Shown here in pieces: positions 5,347 through 5,420 of a DNA stretch of 5,420 nucleotides. Source of the DNA: Clostridiales bacterium (GTDB taxonomy: Bacteria; Bacillota_A; Clostridia; Oscillospirales; Oscillospiraceae); NCBI GenBank assembly GCA_019417795.1, contig DXUR01000231.1, forward strand, positions 1 to 5,420, given 5' to 3'. The translations under genes and the position numbers were made by a program. The notes below the pieces were generated by a model, which searched no databases, was not told the DNA's origin, and worked only from the letters and a program-made list of their open reading frames with translations. The first letter of the stretch is position 1; each line of letters begins with the position of its first letter.

Positions 5347-5373
5347 GTGAATAGAACAGTGGTTCACAGGTTC
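5347..5373. repeat. GAAC/GTTC repeats and a weak dyad upstream of the ImmA-like gene
   Basis: On the minus strand GAAC occurs at plus positions 5370-5373 and 5362-5365, and its complement GTTC at 5354-5357. The repeats are spaced 8 bases apart. An overlapping dyad has 5-base arms GTGAA (5347-5351) and TTCAC (5363-5367). The cluster sits in the leader just before the ImmA-like gene and could be a repressor operator. The arms are short, so chance is possible. Confidence 0.25.
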
Positions 5374-5420
5374 ATTATTCGTTCCTTTTCTCGTTTTTGT
5401 TCTCGGTACTTAAAATAGGC
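5364..5420 (-). CDS. Possible C-terminal end of an upstream minus-strand gene (partial, frame ambiguous)
   Basis: Two minus-strand frames are open from the right edge. One gives AYFKYREQKREKERIMNL and stops at TGA (5364-5366). The other gives PILSTENKNEKRNE and stops at TAA (5375-5377). Both are short and charged, as C-terminal tails often are. The first uses CGA for Arg three times, which is a little unusual; the second ends in a tandem TAATGA. Only one, or neither, is real. If real, the gene would lie 45-56 bases upstream of the ImmA-like gene on the same strand and could share its transcript. A repressor gene is the usual partner of ImmA, but nothing in these few residues identifies one. 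Confidence 0.3.
   Translation of the reverse strand, partial: AYFKYREQKREKERIMNL

Noticed and set aside
1..5420. CRISPR arrays, tRNA or rRNA genes, and insertion sequences
   Set aside because: No regularly spaced long repeats, cloverleaf-like sequence, rRNA segments, transposase motifs or paired terminal inverted repeats were seen on either strand.

Overview
The window looks like a chromosomal segment of a Gram-positive gut-type Clostridia bacterium (Ruminococcaceae/Oscillospiraceae or Lachnospiraceae are the likeliest guesses). The reasons are strong GGAGG-type ribosome binding sites, intrinsic terminators with U tracts, a glmM-glmS gene order, and a GlmS with a glycine/serine-rich insert in its glutaminase domain. 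The species cannot be fixed from this sequence alone.

Left part (1-2107): conserved core genes of amino-sugar and cell-wall precursor synthesis. The tail of glmM (phosphoglucosamine mutase) ends at 152 and is followed by an intrinsic terminator. Then comes complete glmS (glutamine--fructose-6-phosphate aminotransferase, 622 aa). GlmS makes glucosamine-6-P and GlmM converts it to glucosamine-1-P, so the two enzymes act consecutively. The 86-nt gap between them is too short for a glmS ribozyme and shows no trace of one.

Middle part (2108-4308): accessory DNA lying directly after the glmS stop codon, a well-known insertion hotspot (attTn7 lies at this gene end in many bacteria). It is visibly more AT-rich than glmS and uses more AGA, ATA and TTA codons. 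It holds a 46-codon open stretch without a start, in frame with glmS, that reads like the end of a lost gene. After it come two tandem, divergent FRG-domain proteins (258 and 352 aa), both with intact core motifs. A modest terminator closes the pair. FRG proteins have no firmly established activity; their motif layout invites comparison with R-S-E ADP-ribosyltransferases, and a defence or mobile-element role is plausible but only inferred.

Right part (4297-5420): a small, lysine/alanine-rich coiled-coil protein (109 aa) with an AT-hook-like N-terminus has its own good promoter. It converges on an opposite-strand gene across a strong bidirectional terminator. The opposite gene (184 aa) is related to ImmA/IrrE metallopeptidases, but its zinc motif reads YALGH instead of HExxH, so it is probably a non-catalytic pseudopeptidase. 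The end of another minus-strand gene may run off the right edge, but two reading frames compete there.

Three starts were set by ribosome binding sites and are shorter than the longest open frames: 2305 for the first FRG gene, 4363 for the coiled-coil gene and 5318 (minus strand) for the ImmA-like gene. The most interesting points are the paired FRG genes at the glmS hotspot, the ImmA-like protein with its active site substituted, and the orphan coding remnant between glmS and the FRG genes.
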